Shown here in pieces: positions 30,741 to 39,107 of a stretch of 64,000 bases of DNA. A program made the position numbers and the translations under genes. The stretch covers positions 1 through 64,000 of the forward strand of contig NZ_JADDOL010000020.1 of assembly GCF_016906305.1 (NCBI RefSeq), written 5' to 3'. The notes under the pieces are model-generated. The model saw nothing but the letters and a program-made list of their open reading frames with translations. It was not told where the DNA came from and made no database searches. The stretch's first letter is position 1, and each line of letters starts with the position of its first letter. The DNA is from Alloalcanivorax marinus (lineage in GTDB: Bacteria; Pseudomonadota; Gammaproteobacteria; Pseudomonadales; Alcanivoracaceae).

Positions 30741-31589
30741 CTAGGGGGAGGGTTTTTCCAGTTCGTCCAGGTCGTCGTAGAGGCCGGTAATGTCGTGGAT
30801 GCGCCGGCGGCCGGCGGCCAGCGACTGGTGCAGCACCGCGTTGGCCAGCAGGCTGGCCAGGCTCATGGCGGCGGCGTAGCTGTCGAAGGCGGACAGGCTG
30901 TCCAGCGGTACCGGGAAAGGCCAGCGGGCCAGGGATGTCAGCGCGCGGGCCTCCGGCTCGCACAGCAGCAGCACCGGCACCTGGCGCTGCTTCAGGCTTT
31001 TCAGCAGCGGCGCGATCAGCCGGGGCCGGCGACGGAACGCCACCAGCACCACCACGTCGTCCGGGGTCAGGTCCACCAGCTCCTCGGCCAGGGTCTGCCC
31101 GGGCTGCGGCGCCAGCCGTACCCGGCCGCGGGCCTGGATCAGCTGCTGGCGCAGGTGCAGCGCCACCGGATAGGCGTTGCGCTGGCCGACGATCAGCACC
31201 TGGCCGGCGGTGGCCAGGGCCGCCGCCGCCTCGCCCAACCGGGCGGCGTCCAGCCCGGCCAGGCAGCGGTTCAGGTTGGCCAGCTCTTGCTGATAATGGC
31301 GGGCCGGCAGGGTGTCGCCGTCCGCCAGGGTACGGGCGTCGACCAGCGGCACGCCGCTCTGGCGCAGGGCCCGCAGCTCGTCGCGCAGGGCCTTGTAGCC
31401 GCTGTAGCCGAGCCGCTTGAACAGGCGGCTGACGGTGGGCTTGGACGCCCCGCTCAGCCGCGCCAGTTCGGCGCTGTTGTAGCTGATCAGGTCGTCGTAG
31501 TGGTCGAGGATAAAGTCCGCCACCCGCCGTTCCTGGGGAGAAAGCTCCGCATAGCGGGCGCGCAGGCGTTCATCCAGCGGGGACGGCAT
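30741..31589 (-). CDS. MurR/RpiR family transcriptional regulator
   Basis: A 282-aa regulator: the N-terminal RpiR-type HTH (SPQERRVADFILDHYDDLIS; ELARLSGASKPTVSRLFKRL, about residues 41-60) and a C-terminal SIS sugar-phosphate-binding domain (about 115-250; VLIVGQRNAYPVALHLRQQL, DDVVVLVAFRRRP). I chose the ATG at 31589 (MPSPLDERLRARY). It is transcribed in the same direction as the ureide operon, upstream of it. Shared GAAAC-N4-GTTTC sites before both units suggest it regulates itself and the operon. The effector is unknown. Confidence 0.9.
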   Translation of the reverse strand: MPSPLDERLRARYAELSPQERRVADFILDHYDDLISYNSAELARLSGASKPTVSRLFKRLGYSGYKALRDELRALRQSGVPLVDARTLADGDTLPARHYQQELANLNRCLAGLDAARLGEAAAALATAGQVLIVGQRNAYPVALHLRQQLIQARGRVRLAPQPGQTLAEELVDLTPDDVVVLVAFRRRPRLIAPLLKSLKQRQVPVLLLCEPEARALTSLARWPFPVPLDSLSAFDSYAAAMSLASLLANAVLHQSLAAGRRRIHDITGLYDDLDELEKPSP

Positions 31590-31630
31590 GGCACGGTCTC
31601 GAAACGGTGGCAGCAAACATGGCGGGGCCC

Positions 31631-31646
31631 TGAAACCTTTGTTTCA
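31631..31646. promoter_or_regulatory. Operator-like dyad before the rpiR gene
   Basis: TGAAACCTTTGTTTCA, perfect 6-bp arms around 4 nt, 42 bp before the regulator start. It matches the half-sites at 30655 and 30684, consistent with autoregulation. Confidence 0.72.
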
Positions 31647-31681
31647 AGAACCCTACCACAAGCGTCCGCCCGGTGCCGCCG

Positions 31682-33274
31682 TCAGGCCACGCCCTGGCTT
31701 TTCAGGTAGTCCTCGTAGCTGCCGTGGAAGTCGACGATGCCGGTGGGGGTCAGCTCGATGATGCGGGTGGCCAGGGACGACACGAACTCCCGGTCGTGGC
31801 TGACGAACAGCAGCGTGCCGGGATAGTTTTCCAGGGCCAGGTTGAGCGACTCGATGGACTCCATGTCCAGGTGGTTGGTGGGCTCGTCGAGCAGCATGAT
31901 GTTGGGGCGCTGCAGCATGATCTTGCCGAACAGCATGCGGCCCTGCTCGCCGCCGGAGATCACGTTGACGGTTTTGTTGATCTCGGTGGAGGAGAACAGC
32001 AGGCGGCCCAGGGTGCCGCGAATCACCTGCTCGTCGTCGCTGGGCTTGCCCCATTGGCTCATCCAGTCGAACAGGTTCAGCTTCTTCTCGAAATCGGCGG
32101 CGTGGTCCTGGGCGTAGTAGCCGAGGGTGGCGTTCTCGGACCATTTCACCTCGCCGGCGCTGGGATTCAGGTCGCCCACCAGGCAGCGCAGCAGGGTGGA
32201 TTTGCCGACGCCGTTGGGGCCGATGATGGCAATGCGCTCGCCCACTTCCACGCGCAGGTCCAGGCCGGAGAACAGCTCGTCTTCGTCGAAGGACTTGGCC
32301 AGCCCCTTCACTTCCAGAGCGTTGCGGAACAGCTTCTTGTCCTGCTCGAACACGATGTAGGGGTTCTGGCGGCTGGAGGGTTTGATCTCTTCCAGTTTGA
32401 TCTTGTCGATCTGCTTGGCCCGCGACGTGGCCTGCTTGGATTTCGACGCATTCGCGGAGAAGCGGCTGACGAACTGCTGCAGGTCGGCGATCTGCGCCTT
32501 CTTCTTGGCGTTGTCCGCGCGCTTGCGTTCCAGCGCCTGGGTGGCGGCGGTCATGTACTCGTCGTAGTTGCCCGGGTAGACGCGCAGCTCGCCGTAATCC
32601 AGGTCCGCCATGTGCGTGCACACGCTGTTCAGGAAGTGGCGGTCGTGGGAAATGATGATCATGGTGCACTGGCGCTGGTTGAGCACGTCTTCCAGCCAGC
32701 GGATGGTGTTGATGTCCAGGTTGTTGGTGGGCTCGTCCAGCAACATGATGTCCGGGTCCGAGAACAGCACCTGGGCCAGCAGCACCCGCAGTTTCCAGCC
32801 CGGCGCCACTTCGCTCATGGGCCCGAAGTGCTGCTCCACGGGAATGCCCACGCCGAGCAGCAGATCGCCGGCGCGGGACTCGGCGGTGTAACCGTCCAGC
32901 TCGGCGAATTCCGCTTCCAGCTCGCCGGCGCGGATGCCGTCCTCCTCGCTCATCTCCGCCTTGGCGTAGATGGCGTCGCGCTCTTCCTTCACCGCCCACA
33001 GTTCTTCATGGCCCATGATCACCGTGTCGACCACGGAATACTGCTCGTAGGCGAACTGATCCTGGCGCAGCTTGCCGATGCGCTCGTTGGCTTCCTTGGA
33101 CACGTTGCCCGCGGACGGCTCCAGATCGCGGCCGAGGATCTTCATGAAGGTGGATTTACCGCAGCCGTTGGCGCCGATCAGGCCGTAGCGGTTGCCGTCC
33201 CCGAATTTCACGGACACGTTTTCGAACAGCGGCTTGGCGCCGAACTGCATGGTGATGTTGGCGGTGGTCAGCAA
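31682..33274 (-). CDS. ybiT: ABC-F family ATPase, YbiT type
   Basis: A 530-aa soluble protein with two ABC domains and no membrane segments, the same length as E. coli YbiT. ABC-F proteins act on the ribosome. Domain 1 has Walker [10 protein letters not shown] (about residues 34-42) and [11 protein letters not shown]; the linker is the charged helix pair [20 protein letters not shown]. Domain 2 has GPNGVGKST, the signature [13 protein letters not shown] and [11 protein letters not shown] with SHDREF. The start is the ATG at 33274. It is monocistronic. A G-run-rich coding-strand leader lies just upstream. Confidence 0.93.
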   Translation of the reverse strand: MLTTANITMQFGAKPLFENVSVKFGDGNRYGLIGANGCGKSTFMKILGRDLEPSAGNVSKEANERIGKLRQDQFAYEQYSVVDTVIMGHEELWAVKEERDAIYAKAEMSEEDGIRAGELEAEFAELDGYTAESRAGDLLLGVGIPVEQHFGPMSEVAPGWKLRVLLAQVLFSDPDIMLLDEPTNNLDINTIRWLEDVLNQRQCTMIIISHDRHFLNSVCTHMADLDYGELRVYPGNYDEYMTAATQALERKRADNAKKKAQIADLQQFVSRFSANASKSKQATSRAKQIDKIKLEEIKPSSRQNPYIVFEQDKKLFRNALEVKGLAKSFDEDELFSGLDLRVEVGERIAIIGPNGVGKSTLLRCLVGDLNPSAGEVKWSENATLGYYAQDHAADFEKKLNLFDWMSQWGKPSDDEQVIRGTLGRLLFSSTEINKTVNVISGGEQGRMLFGKIMLQRPNIMLLDEPTNHLDMESIESLNLALENYPGTLLFVSHDREFVSSLATRIIELTPTGIVDFHGSYEDYLKSQGVA

Positions 33275-33377
33275 AGTCGTTCTACCGGATAGAGGGGAAG
33301 TGGTGGGGCGAAAGGCGGCGGATTATCGCACACACCCACCCCACCGGTCACACCGCCCCGCCCTGAAGCCTCTTTTG

Positions 33378-33435
33378 CCCCCACCAACCCCCCCGCCAAG
33401 CCCCCAAAACCCACCCCTTTCCACCCCCTACCCCT
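33378..33435 (-). other. G-run tract on the ybiT coding strand
   Basis: The plus strand carries at least six C-runs of three to seven bases separated by short spacers (33378-33382, 33388-33394, 33401-33405 and beyond), almost without G. On the minus strand, upstream of ybiT, this is a run of G-tracts with short loops that satisfies the simple G-quadruplex pattern. The rest of 33275-33454 shows no gene. Confidence 0.55.
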
Positions 33436-33454
33436 TCCAAATCAACCCCTTACC

Positions 33455-33582
33455 GGGGTCAGACCCCTCCACCTTGCTTATCCGGCCTTTTTTCGCGGTG
33501 AAAAAGCGCCTCCAAGGCCGCAAAAGACGCGAATTTTTTCGCGATTTTCTTGTTTTTCATGGGCTTAGCGGGGTCCGACCCC
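33455..33582. mobile_element. 128-bp non-autonomous relative of the RAYT element ends
   Basis: Bounded by GGGGTCAGACCCC (33455-33467) and GGGGTCCGACCCC (33570-33582), both near-perfect 13-bp palindromes. The interior GCGCCTCCAAGGCCGCAAAA matches CCGCCTCCAAGCCCGCGAAA inside the transposase element at about 12946-12965. The right-hand GGCTTAGCGGGGTCCGACCCC-type end likewise parallels GCTTATCGCGGTCCGACCCC at 13007-13026. It has no open frame of its own, so it is likely a MITE-like passenger mobilised by such a transposase. It overlaps the last codons of the PepSY gene. Confidence 0.65.
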
Positions 33583-34773
33583 GGGTGGGCGGCGGAGCCA
33601 CAGGGTCAGGCCGGTGAGGATCAGGGCGATGATGGCGAGGCAGGCGAGCAGCATGACGATCTGGTTGGCGCGGCCGAAGTAGTTGCCCATGTGCAGGGCG
33701 ACGCCGTATTCCACCGTCTTGGCGATGGCGCCATAGTCGTCGAAGCCGGTGTCCACCAGCACCTCGCCGTCACTGTTGAAGTGCAGGGTGCGCTGGCCTT
33801 CCGGGCGGGCCGGGTAGGTGTAGGCGCTGTAGGGGTCGCCGGCCTCGGTGGGGATGGAGAGGCGGTAGGCGAGCGGCAGCCCCGCCGCGACCAGTGCGCT
33901 GTGCACCCGGTTGATGGCCGCCGCGGAGGTGTCCGGCGCAGCCACTGGCCCATGGTGATGGTGGTGGTCATGAGCCACCGGCACCGTGGGCAGCGGCGCC
34001 TGCTGCAGGGCCCAGGGTGCCTCGCCGAGGGTATCCAAAAGCGTCTTGCCGCTGTCGCCGCCGTGGTGGCGCAGCTGCGGGGGGTAGCCCAGGCCCAGGG
34101 CGTTGCTCACCGGCGTCAGCACCCGCTCACCGAGGACGCCGGCCCAGGGCAGGCCGGAGAGGATCAGGAATACGATCAGCACGGCGGCGTAGACACCGGT
34201 GAGCCGGTGCACCTCCCGCCAGCGGGCGCGGCCGCGCCGTTGCCGGAAGAACAGAAATCCGGCACGTAGTCCGCCGCGCCCCCGTGGCCACCACAGGTAC
34301 AGGCCGGTGGCGATCAGCACCAGCGCGCAGACCGCCGCCAGTTCCACCAGGGCATCACCGCCCTCCCCCAGCAGCAGCGAACCGTGCATGCGATCGGCGA
34401 AGCCCACCAGGGTGTGCGTATAGATGTAGTCACCGAGGATGGCGCCGTCGCCCGGGTCCACGAACACCCGCAAGGGGTCGCCCCGCGCCGGCGTGACGAA
34501 CACCTCGGCGCTGCGTCCCTCCGCCACCGGCATGTCGATGCGGGTCACGGTGGCGCCGGGATAACGGGCGCGCACCGAGGCCACCAGGTCACCGGCGGGC
34601 CGGATGGTGTCGCCGCTGGGGGCGAAGCGCAGCTGCGGGTAGATCCAGTCGTTCAGTTCATCGTTGAACAGATAGATGGCGCCGGTGATCGACAGGATCA
34701 GCAGAAACGGCGCCGTGCACACTCCCAGATAGAAATGCCAGCGCCGAAGCATGGCGAAGCGCCCGGCCGCCAT
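33565..34773 (-). CDS. PepSY-domain membrane protein (siderophore/iron uptake partner)
   Basis: A 402-aa inner-membrane protein of the PepSY_TM family: TM1 (FYLGVCTAPFLLILSITGAI), TM2 (LVELAAVCALVLIATGLYLW), TM3 (LTGVYAAVLIVFLILSGLPW) and TM4 (QIVMLLACLAIIALILTGLT), with PepSY-like periplasmic stretches between and a His-rich loop (VAHDHHHHHGPVA). Such proteins sit beside TonB-dependent siderophore receptors and probably act as ferric-siderophore reductases. The ATG at 34773 shares one base with the receptor stop (TGATG). The last residues (PGVGPR, stop) are encoded by the end of a short mobile repeat. Confidence 0.9.
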   Translation of the reverse strand: MAAGRFAMLRRWHFYLGVCTAPFLLILSITGAIYLFNDELNDWIYPQLRFAPSGDTIRPAGDLVASVRARYPGATVTRIDMPVAEGRSAEVFVTPARGDPLRVFVDPGDGAILGDYIYTHTLVGFADRMHGSLLLGEGGDALVELAAVCALVLIATGLYLWWPRGRGGLRAGFLFFRQRRGRARWREVHRLTGVYAAVLIVFLILSGLPWAGVLGERVLTPVSNALGLGYPPQLRHHGGDSGKTLLDTLGEAPWALQQAPLPTVPVAHDHHHHHGPVAAPDTSAAAINRVHSALVAAGLPLAYRLSIPTEAGDPYSAYTYPARPEGQRTLHFNSDGEVLVDTGFDDYGAIAKTVEYGVALHMGNYFGRANQIVMLLACLAIIALILTGLTLWLRRPPGVGPR

Positions 34774-36926
34774 CAGAAGCGCCCGGTCCAGCCGATCTCC
34801 ACGGTGCGCGGCTCGCCGATGTAGACCTGGGTGGCGCTGTAGCCGGACCAGTCGGCGTAGAACTCGTCGGTGAGATTGCGACCGCGCAGGGTCAGGGTGC
34901 CCTTGGCCACCGGGTAGCTGATCCAGGCGTCCACCAGGGTGCGCGCGTCGACCCGGTATTCATTGGCGGTGCTGGTAAAGAAGTCGCCGGTGTAACGCAC
35001 CGCGCCGCCCAGGGTCAGCGGCAGGGCCGCCAGGGTGTAGGCGCTGCTCAGGTTGGCGGTTTTCTCCGGCACATTGGTGAGGCGGTTGCCGGACAGGTCC
35101 ACGCCGCCGGCCCCCAGCAGCTCGTCGTATTCCGCGTCGTTGTACGCGCCGTTGAGGTTCACCCACCAGCGCTCATGGGGCCGCAGGGTCAGGTCCACTT
35201 CCACCCCCTCGGCGCGCAGGCTACCGCCCTGCACGGACAAGGCCGGGTTGGCCGGATCGCGGGTGAGAATGTCGTCCTGATCCAGGCGATACAGGGAGAC
35301 CGTCAGGGTGGCGCGGTCATCCAGCAAGGCCGCGCGGCTGCCCACTTCCACCGCCCGCCCCTTGCTCAGATCAAACTCCGCGTTGCTGGCGCGGCTCAGC
35401 AGCAAGCCGCTCACCGGCGACGACGCCCGGTTGTACTGGGCGAACACCTGCACCCGGTTGCTCAGGTCGTAGACCGTGCCCAGCCGCCAGGACAGATCCT
35501 CGTAGGTCTGCCCGAAGGTCTCCCGGGTGCCGGCGGCCAGGTCATCAATGCCGCGATCCAGATCCAGGTATTCATAGCGCAGGCCGCTGACCACCACCCA
35601 GTTGGGCGTCAGATTCAGGGCGTCCTCCACGAACAGGGCGCCGCCGGAAACCTGGCTGTCGTAATCCGCCCGGGAGCCGTAATTGGCCGGGCTGTTGGGC
35701 GGCAGGTAACCCCGATCCGGGTCGAACGGATCCACCGAGGTGGTGGTGCCGAAGCGGCGCCGGCTGTCGAAGTCCGTGTACTGGTATTCCGCGCCCACCG
35801 CCAGACGATGGCGGCGCTCGCCGAGCCGGCCGTCGTAAACGCCGTAGAAGCGGTCGGTGGCGAACCGGTGATGGTGGTTGATCAGCGTGGTGCCGCGATC
35901 CAGTTCGCCGGTGGCGTCGTTGTAGGTGAAGTCCTCGGAGTTGGCCCAGTCGCGGTTGGCGTTGTAGAGACTCAGTTCGTTGACCAGCCGCCACTGGTCG
36001 CTGAGCTGGTAGTCCGCCTTGGTGCGCAACCACTGGCTGTCGGCGGTCATCTTGCCGTCGCGTACGTTGTAGTTCTCGTCGCGCATGGACTCATCCAGCA
36101 CCAGCCCGCCGCCGGACACCACGTCGCTGGGGTCCCGCGCCACGTCCGCCGGTACCAGCGGCGTGCCCTGGTAGGGCGTGGCGTAACGGTCGCTATACAG
36201 GTCCAGGGCGGCGCTCAGGGTCAGCCGGTCGGTGGCCTGGACCAGGATGCTGGTGGTCAGCGCGGTGGTCTCGCTGTCGGTGTCGTCCACGTAACCGCTG
36301 CTCCGGCCGTGGCTCAGGTCGGCGCGCACCGCCACGTTCGGATTCACCACCCGGTTGGCGCCCACGCCCAGACGCAGGCTGTCGTGGCTGCCGTACTCGA
36401 TCCGGCCGTCGTTGCGGTCGCCACTCAGGTCGGGCTTGCGGGTCACCAGATTAATAGTGCCACCCAGGGCGCCGCTACCGTGCAGTACCGACGCCGGGCC
36501 CTTGAGAATCTCCACCTTCTCCAGGTTCCAGGTGTCCAGGTTGCGCGACACCAGGGACGGGTCCGCCACGCGCACCCCGTCGAACAGGTACCCTACATCG
36601 GTGAGGCCGCGCATGGACACCGACGCCGGCGAGCCGGGAATGTTGCCGGCGGCCACCCCGGGGGCGCTGCGGTACAGCTCGATCAGATTGCGCAGGCCCA
36701 GCTGCTCGATGTCCTGGCGGCCCACGGTACTCACCGTGGCCGGCGTCTCCCGCTCACTCAGACCCAGGCGGCCATCGGTGGTGGTGGGCGATGCGGGCGC
36801 ATCGACCGGGTCGGCCACTTCCACCGCCTCCAGGCGGTGCGGAGGCGTCTGCGCCCAGGCGGCGGGCATCAACAGGGACAGGACGAACAGCGGGCCGACT
36901 CGATCGGCGCGGACAGGCAGGCGCAA
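34773..36926 (-). CDS. TonB-dependent siderophore receptor
   Basis: A 717-aa outer-membrane receptor. Signal peptide (VGPLFVLSLLMPAAWAQ), plug domain about residues 55-165 (ETPATVSTVGRQDIEQLGLR; SVSMRGLTDVGYLFDGVRV; VEILKGPASVLHGSGALGGT; INLVTRKP), then a beta barrel ending in GEPRTVEIGWTGRF with a terminal Phe. The start is probably the TTG at 36926, with GGAG 9 nt upstream; no ATG fits the signal peptide. It forms an operon with the PepSY gene. A Fur site is expected, but I could not identify a convincing one. The ligand is not predictable. Confidence 0.92.
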   Translation of the reverse strand: MRLPVRADRVGPLFVLSLLMPAAWAQTPPHRLEAVEVADPVDAPASPTTTDGRLGLSERETPATVSTVGRQDIEQLGLRNLIELYRSAPGVAAGNIPGSPASVSMRGLTDVGYLFDGVRVADPSLVSRNLDTWNLEKVEILKGPASVLHGSGALGGTINLVTRKPDLSGDRNDGRIEYGSHDSLRLGVGANRVVNPNVAVRADLSHGRSSGYVDDTDSETTALTTSILVQATDRLTLSAALDLYSDRYATPYQGTPLVPADVARDPSDVVSGGGLVLDESMRDENYNVRDGKMTADSQWLRTKADYQLSDQWRLVNELSLYNANRDWANSEDFTYNDATGELDRGTTLINHHHRFATDRFYGVYDGRLGERRHRLAVGAEYQYTDFDSRRRFGTTTSVDPFDPDRGYLPPNSPANYGSRADYDSQVSGGALFVEDALNLTPNWVVVSGLRYEYLDLDRGIDDLAAGTRETFGQTYEDLSWRLGTVYDLSNRVQVFAQYNRASSPVSGLLLSRASNAEFDLSKGRAVEVGSRAALLDDRATLTVSLYRLDQDDILTRDPANPALSVQGGSLRAEGVEVDLTLRPHERWWVNLNGAYNDAEYDELLGAGGVDLSGNRLTNVPEKTANLSSAYTLAALPLTLGGAVRYTGDFFTSTANEYRVDARTLVDAWISYPVAKGTLTLRGRNLTDEFYADWSGYSATQVYIGEPRTVEIGWTGRF

Positions 36927-37009
36927 CAGGGTGTACTCCGGACGGAAAGATCGCGCGCCAGCCTAGCGATCCGGCCGGGAAAGGGAATGTGGCGTTTTGT
37001 CGCAGCCGC

Positions 37010-37435
37010 TCAGGAAGCCGGGGCGGGCAACAAGATTTCCACGACCTGCCGTTGCACCGGCTTGCCCGGCTCGGTAAAGCGGAACCCGCCTACCTCGGTG
37101 CGGCCCGGCTCCAACTGCAGCGCGGATTGCATGCGCCGCTGCAACGGCGGATCGACCCCGTCATACAGTTGCGCAATGTCCAGCTCGTACAGCGTGGGAC
37201 CCCGGCGGCGAATGTCGATGCGATGGTCCTCGCCCTCGCTGTGCCAGCGGGTGCGGGTGTCGGTGTTGCGCAGCTCGATCACCATCACCCGGGTGCCGTC
37301 CCGCTCTTCGTGCAGGATACGCAGGTCGTCGTGCCAGGGGGCCGGCACGCCGGGCAGCAGGCCGCCGCGCCAGGCGGCGACCAGGGACAGGATCAACAGG
37401 CCGACAATGGCCAGGAAGCGGAAGGGGCGTTTCAT
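37010..37435 (-). CDS. Hypothetical membrane-anchored protein
   Basis: A 141-aa protein starting MKRPFRFLAIVGLLILSLVA: one N-terminal membrane anchor or uncleaved signal, then a periplasmic domain with DDLRILHEERDGTRVMVIEL and ending VQRQVVEILLPAPAS. I do not recognise a family. I chose the ATG at 37435 because the hydrophobic segment then starts the protein; an in-frame start at 37495 would begin inside the upstream terminator. It lies between cysH and the TonB receptor gene, all on the minus strand, but is separated from cysH by a terminator. Confidence 0.6.
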   Translation of the reverse strand: MKRPFRFLAIVGLLILSLVAAWRGGLLPGVPAPWHDDLRILHEERDGTRVMVIELRNTDTRTRWHSEGEDHRIDIRRRGPTLYELDIAQLYDGVDPPLQRRMQSALQLEPGRTEVGGFRFTEPGKPVQRQVVEILLPAPAS

Positions 37436-37493
37436 GCCGGCAAGCTTCTCCGAAGACGGTAGGAATTGGAAGCCCGGGTTCGGATCGATGGCC

Positions 37494-37521
37494 AAAAAAA
37501 CGGGCCGAAGCCCGTTTTTTT
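37494..37521. terminator. Bidirectional terminator after cysH
   Basis: ACGGGC-CGAA-GCCCGT stem-loop flanked by seven A on the left and seven T on the right, 17 bp after the cysH stop. It can work on either strand. Confidence 0.95.
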
Positions 37522-37537
37522 CAGTCGCGCGGTGCGC

Positions 37538-38251
37538 CTAGAGGTGGATGCCGCACTCGGTCTTGCTGGAGCCCTGCCAGCGGCCTTCGCGGCCCTCGCC
37601 CTTCCAGGTGCAGTGGCTGCAGCCGATGGAGTGGTAGCCTTCCTCGACCAGCGGATGGAACGGCAGGTCGTGGTCGGCGATGTAGGCGTCGCGCTGCTCC
37701 CGGGTGACGTCAATCATCGGGTTGAATTTAATCATGCCGCGACGTTCCTCGAAGATTTCCAGGCCGGCGCGGTGCTCGGTCTGCCAGCCCATCAGGCTGG
37801 AAATCCACAGGTCGTAGTTTTCCTTGGCGTCTTCCAGGGGCTGCACCTTGTTGACCTGGCAGCACAGGTCCGGGTCGGTGCGCCACATCTGCTCATCCTG
37901 AGTGATCTGATGCTGGCGCGGGTCGGCGCGCAGGTCGATCACATCCAGCTTGAAACGCTCGATCAGGTATTCCTTGTAGTCCAGCGTCTGCTGAAAGTGG
38001 TAACCGGTGTCGATGAAGTGAATCTTCTGCTGCGGCCGGATACTGGAGATGATGTGCAGAAAGTAGGCCGAGGTGGCGGCGAAGGACGAAGTCACCATCA
38101 CCTTGTCCGGAGCAAAGTCCTGATACACCCGGCGAATGCGCGCCTCGAAGTCCAGCGGGCGGTAGGCCTGGTTGAGGGCGTCGATGGCGTCCCGGGAGAG
38201 GCCGGCGCTGTTGTCGCCCACGCGTGTGATCAACTCTGCTGCGTTACCCAT
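37538..38251 (-). CDS. cysH: Assimilatory APS/PAPS reductase with Fe-S cysteines
   Basis: Reduces activated sulfate (APS or PAPS) to sulfite using thioredoxin. The 237-aa protein has MVTSSFAATSAYFLHIIS (adenylyl-sulfate pocket region), IDTGYHFQQTLDY, the Cys-Cys of DLCCQVNK (about residues 130-131), GCSHC (about 213-216) and the catalytic ECGIHL at the C-terminus. The CC...CxxC set binds a [4Fe-4S] cluster and marks the APS-reducing type found in Pseudomonas, in contrast to E. coli CysH, which lacks it. The start is the ATG at 38251 with AAGGA upstream. The preceding 38252-38370 is AT-rich and probably carries the promoter; CysB control is likely but not shown. Confidence 0.93.
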   Translation of the reverse strand: MGNAAELITRVGDNSAGLSRDAIDALNQAYRPLDFEARIRRVYQDFAPDKVMVTSSFAATSAYFLHIISSIRPQQKIHFIDTGYHFQQTLDYKEYLIERFKLDVIDLRADPRQHQITQDEQMWRTDPDLCCQVNKVQPLEDAKENYDLWISSLMGWQTEHRAGLEIFEERRGMIKFNPMIDVTREQRDAYIADHDLPFHPLVEEGYHSIGCSHCTWKGEGREGRWQGSSKTECGIHL

Positions 38252-38475
38252 GACGTTGCCTGTCCTTATCGCGATGCGAATAACGTATGAGCGGCCATGA
38301 TACGGGGCAGCGAATCATTTAAAAGAAATATATGGTGCTATTTTTATGCCCAAAGGGAATATGACGCTTTACACCATTTGACGCTTTCGGCGTGAAACTC
38401 CCGGCGCCGGACCGGTCTTATCTGATGGACGCGGGAGACGCGTCCGGCTCACCATCGAGAAGGAGTTTGACGACC

Positions 38476-38889
38476 ATGAAGAAGCCCGTTCTGTCCCTGT
38501 CCGCCCTGTTCCTCGCCCTCGGTCTGAGCGGCAATGCCCTGGCCCAGCCGTCGCAGGGTCAACAAACCACGCCCGGCCAGGCTCCCGCCGCCGAGACGCC
38601 GCGTCCGGCACAGCCGGCCCTGGGCGAGTCCTCGGACATTTCCGACGATGAGGTGGCGCGCTTCGCCGACGCCCAGCAGCGGGTGGAGGAGATCAAAGGC
38701 GCCTACCGGGTCAAGGTGCAGGAAAACACCGAACAGCCCCAGCAGGCCATGGAGGTGCAGCGCGAAGCGCAGCAGAAGATGGTCCAGGCGGTGAAGGATT
38801 CCGGTCTGGAGGTACGCAAGTACAACCAAATCGCCCAGCTGGCCCAGTACGATGCGGATCTGCGCGAGCGCATCGAGAAGCGGCGCTGA
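38476..38889 (+). CDS. DUF4168 domain periplasmic protein
   Basis: A 137-aa exported protein: signal peptide MKKPVLSLSALFLALGLSGN with ALAQ cleavage, a Gln/Pro-rich linker, then the DUF4168 helical domain (SDISDDEVARFADAQQRVEE; VQAVKDSGLEVRKYNQIAQL) ending RERIEKRR. AAGGAG lies 11 nt upstream of the ATG at 38476; an earlier ATG at 38392 lacks such a site. Members occur in many gammaproteobacteria and cyanobacteria; the role is unknown. Followed by a GC-rich hairpin. Confidence 0.88.
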   Translation: MKKPVLSLSALFLALGLSGNALAQPSQGQQTTPGQAPAAETPRPAQPALGESSDISDDEVARFADAQQRVEEIKGAYRVKVQENTEQPQQAMEVQREAQQKMVQAVKDSGLEVRKYNQIAQLAQYDADLRERIEKRR

Positions 38890-38936
38890 CCCGCGGGTTC
38901 AATGAGGGAGGGGGAGGGGCACTCCTTGGCGTCCAG

Positions 38937-38965
38937 CCCCGCCACCCTCGGCGGTGGCGGGGTTT
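38937..38965 (+). terminator. GC-rich hairpin after DUF4168 gene
   Basis: Perfect 10-bp stem CCCCGCCACC / GGTGGCGGGG with a 6-nt loop, followed by only TTT. Probably a weak terminator. Confidence 0.6.
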
Positions 38966-39107
38966 CCCCTCCCCGTTTCCCTCGCCCTCTGTAGCCCCGA
39001 TCCCATCGAAAAATCCGAACAAACCGTGCCGGTGAGACGGTGGCTCCCGCCCCCGTCCACCGGCTAGGCTTACAGACTCATTCCAACGGCTTTCGTAAGG
39101 AGACGTT

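Noticed and set aside
36927-37009. Fur box before the siderophore receptor gene
   Set aside because: No stretch close to the GATAATGATAATCATTATC consensus was seen.
35175-37541. 788-codon open frame antisense to the TonB receptor
   Set aside because: The receptor on the minus strand has a full signal, plug and barrel; the opposite frame has no recognisable domain.
38252-38370. CysB binding site before cysH
   Set aside because: The region is AT-rich and plausible, but CysB sites are too degenerate to assign by eye.
38385-38430. Possible sigma-E type promoter (GAAACT-N16-TCTTA) before the DUF4168 gene
   Set aside because: Both boxes deviate from the consensus and the spacing choice is arbitrary; not supported well enough to list.
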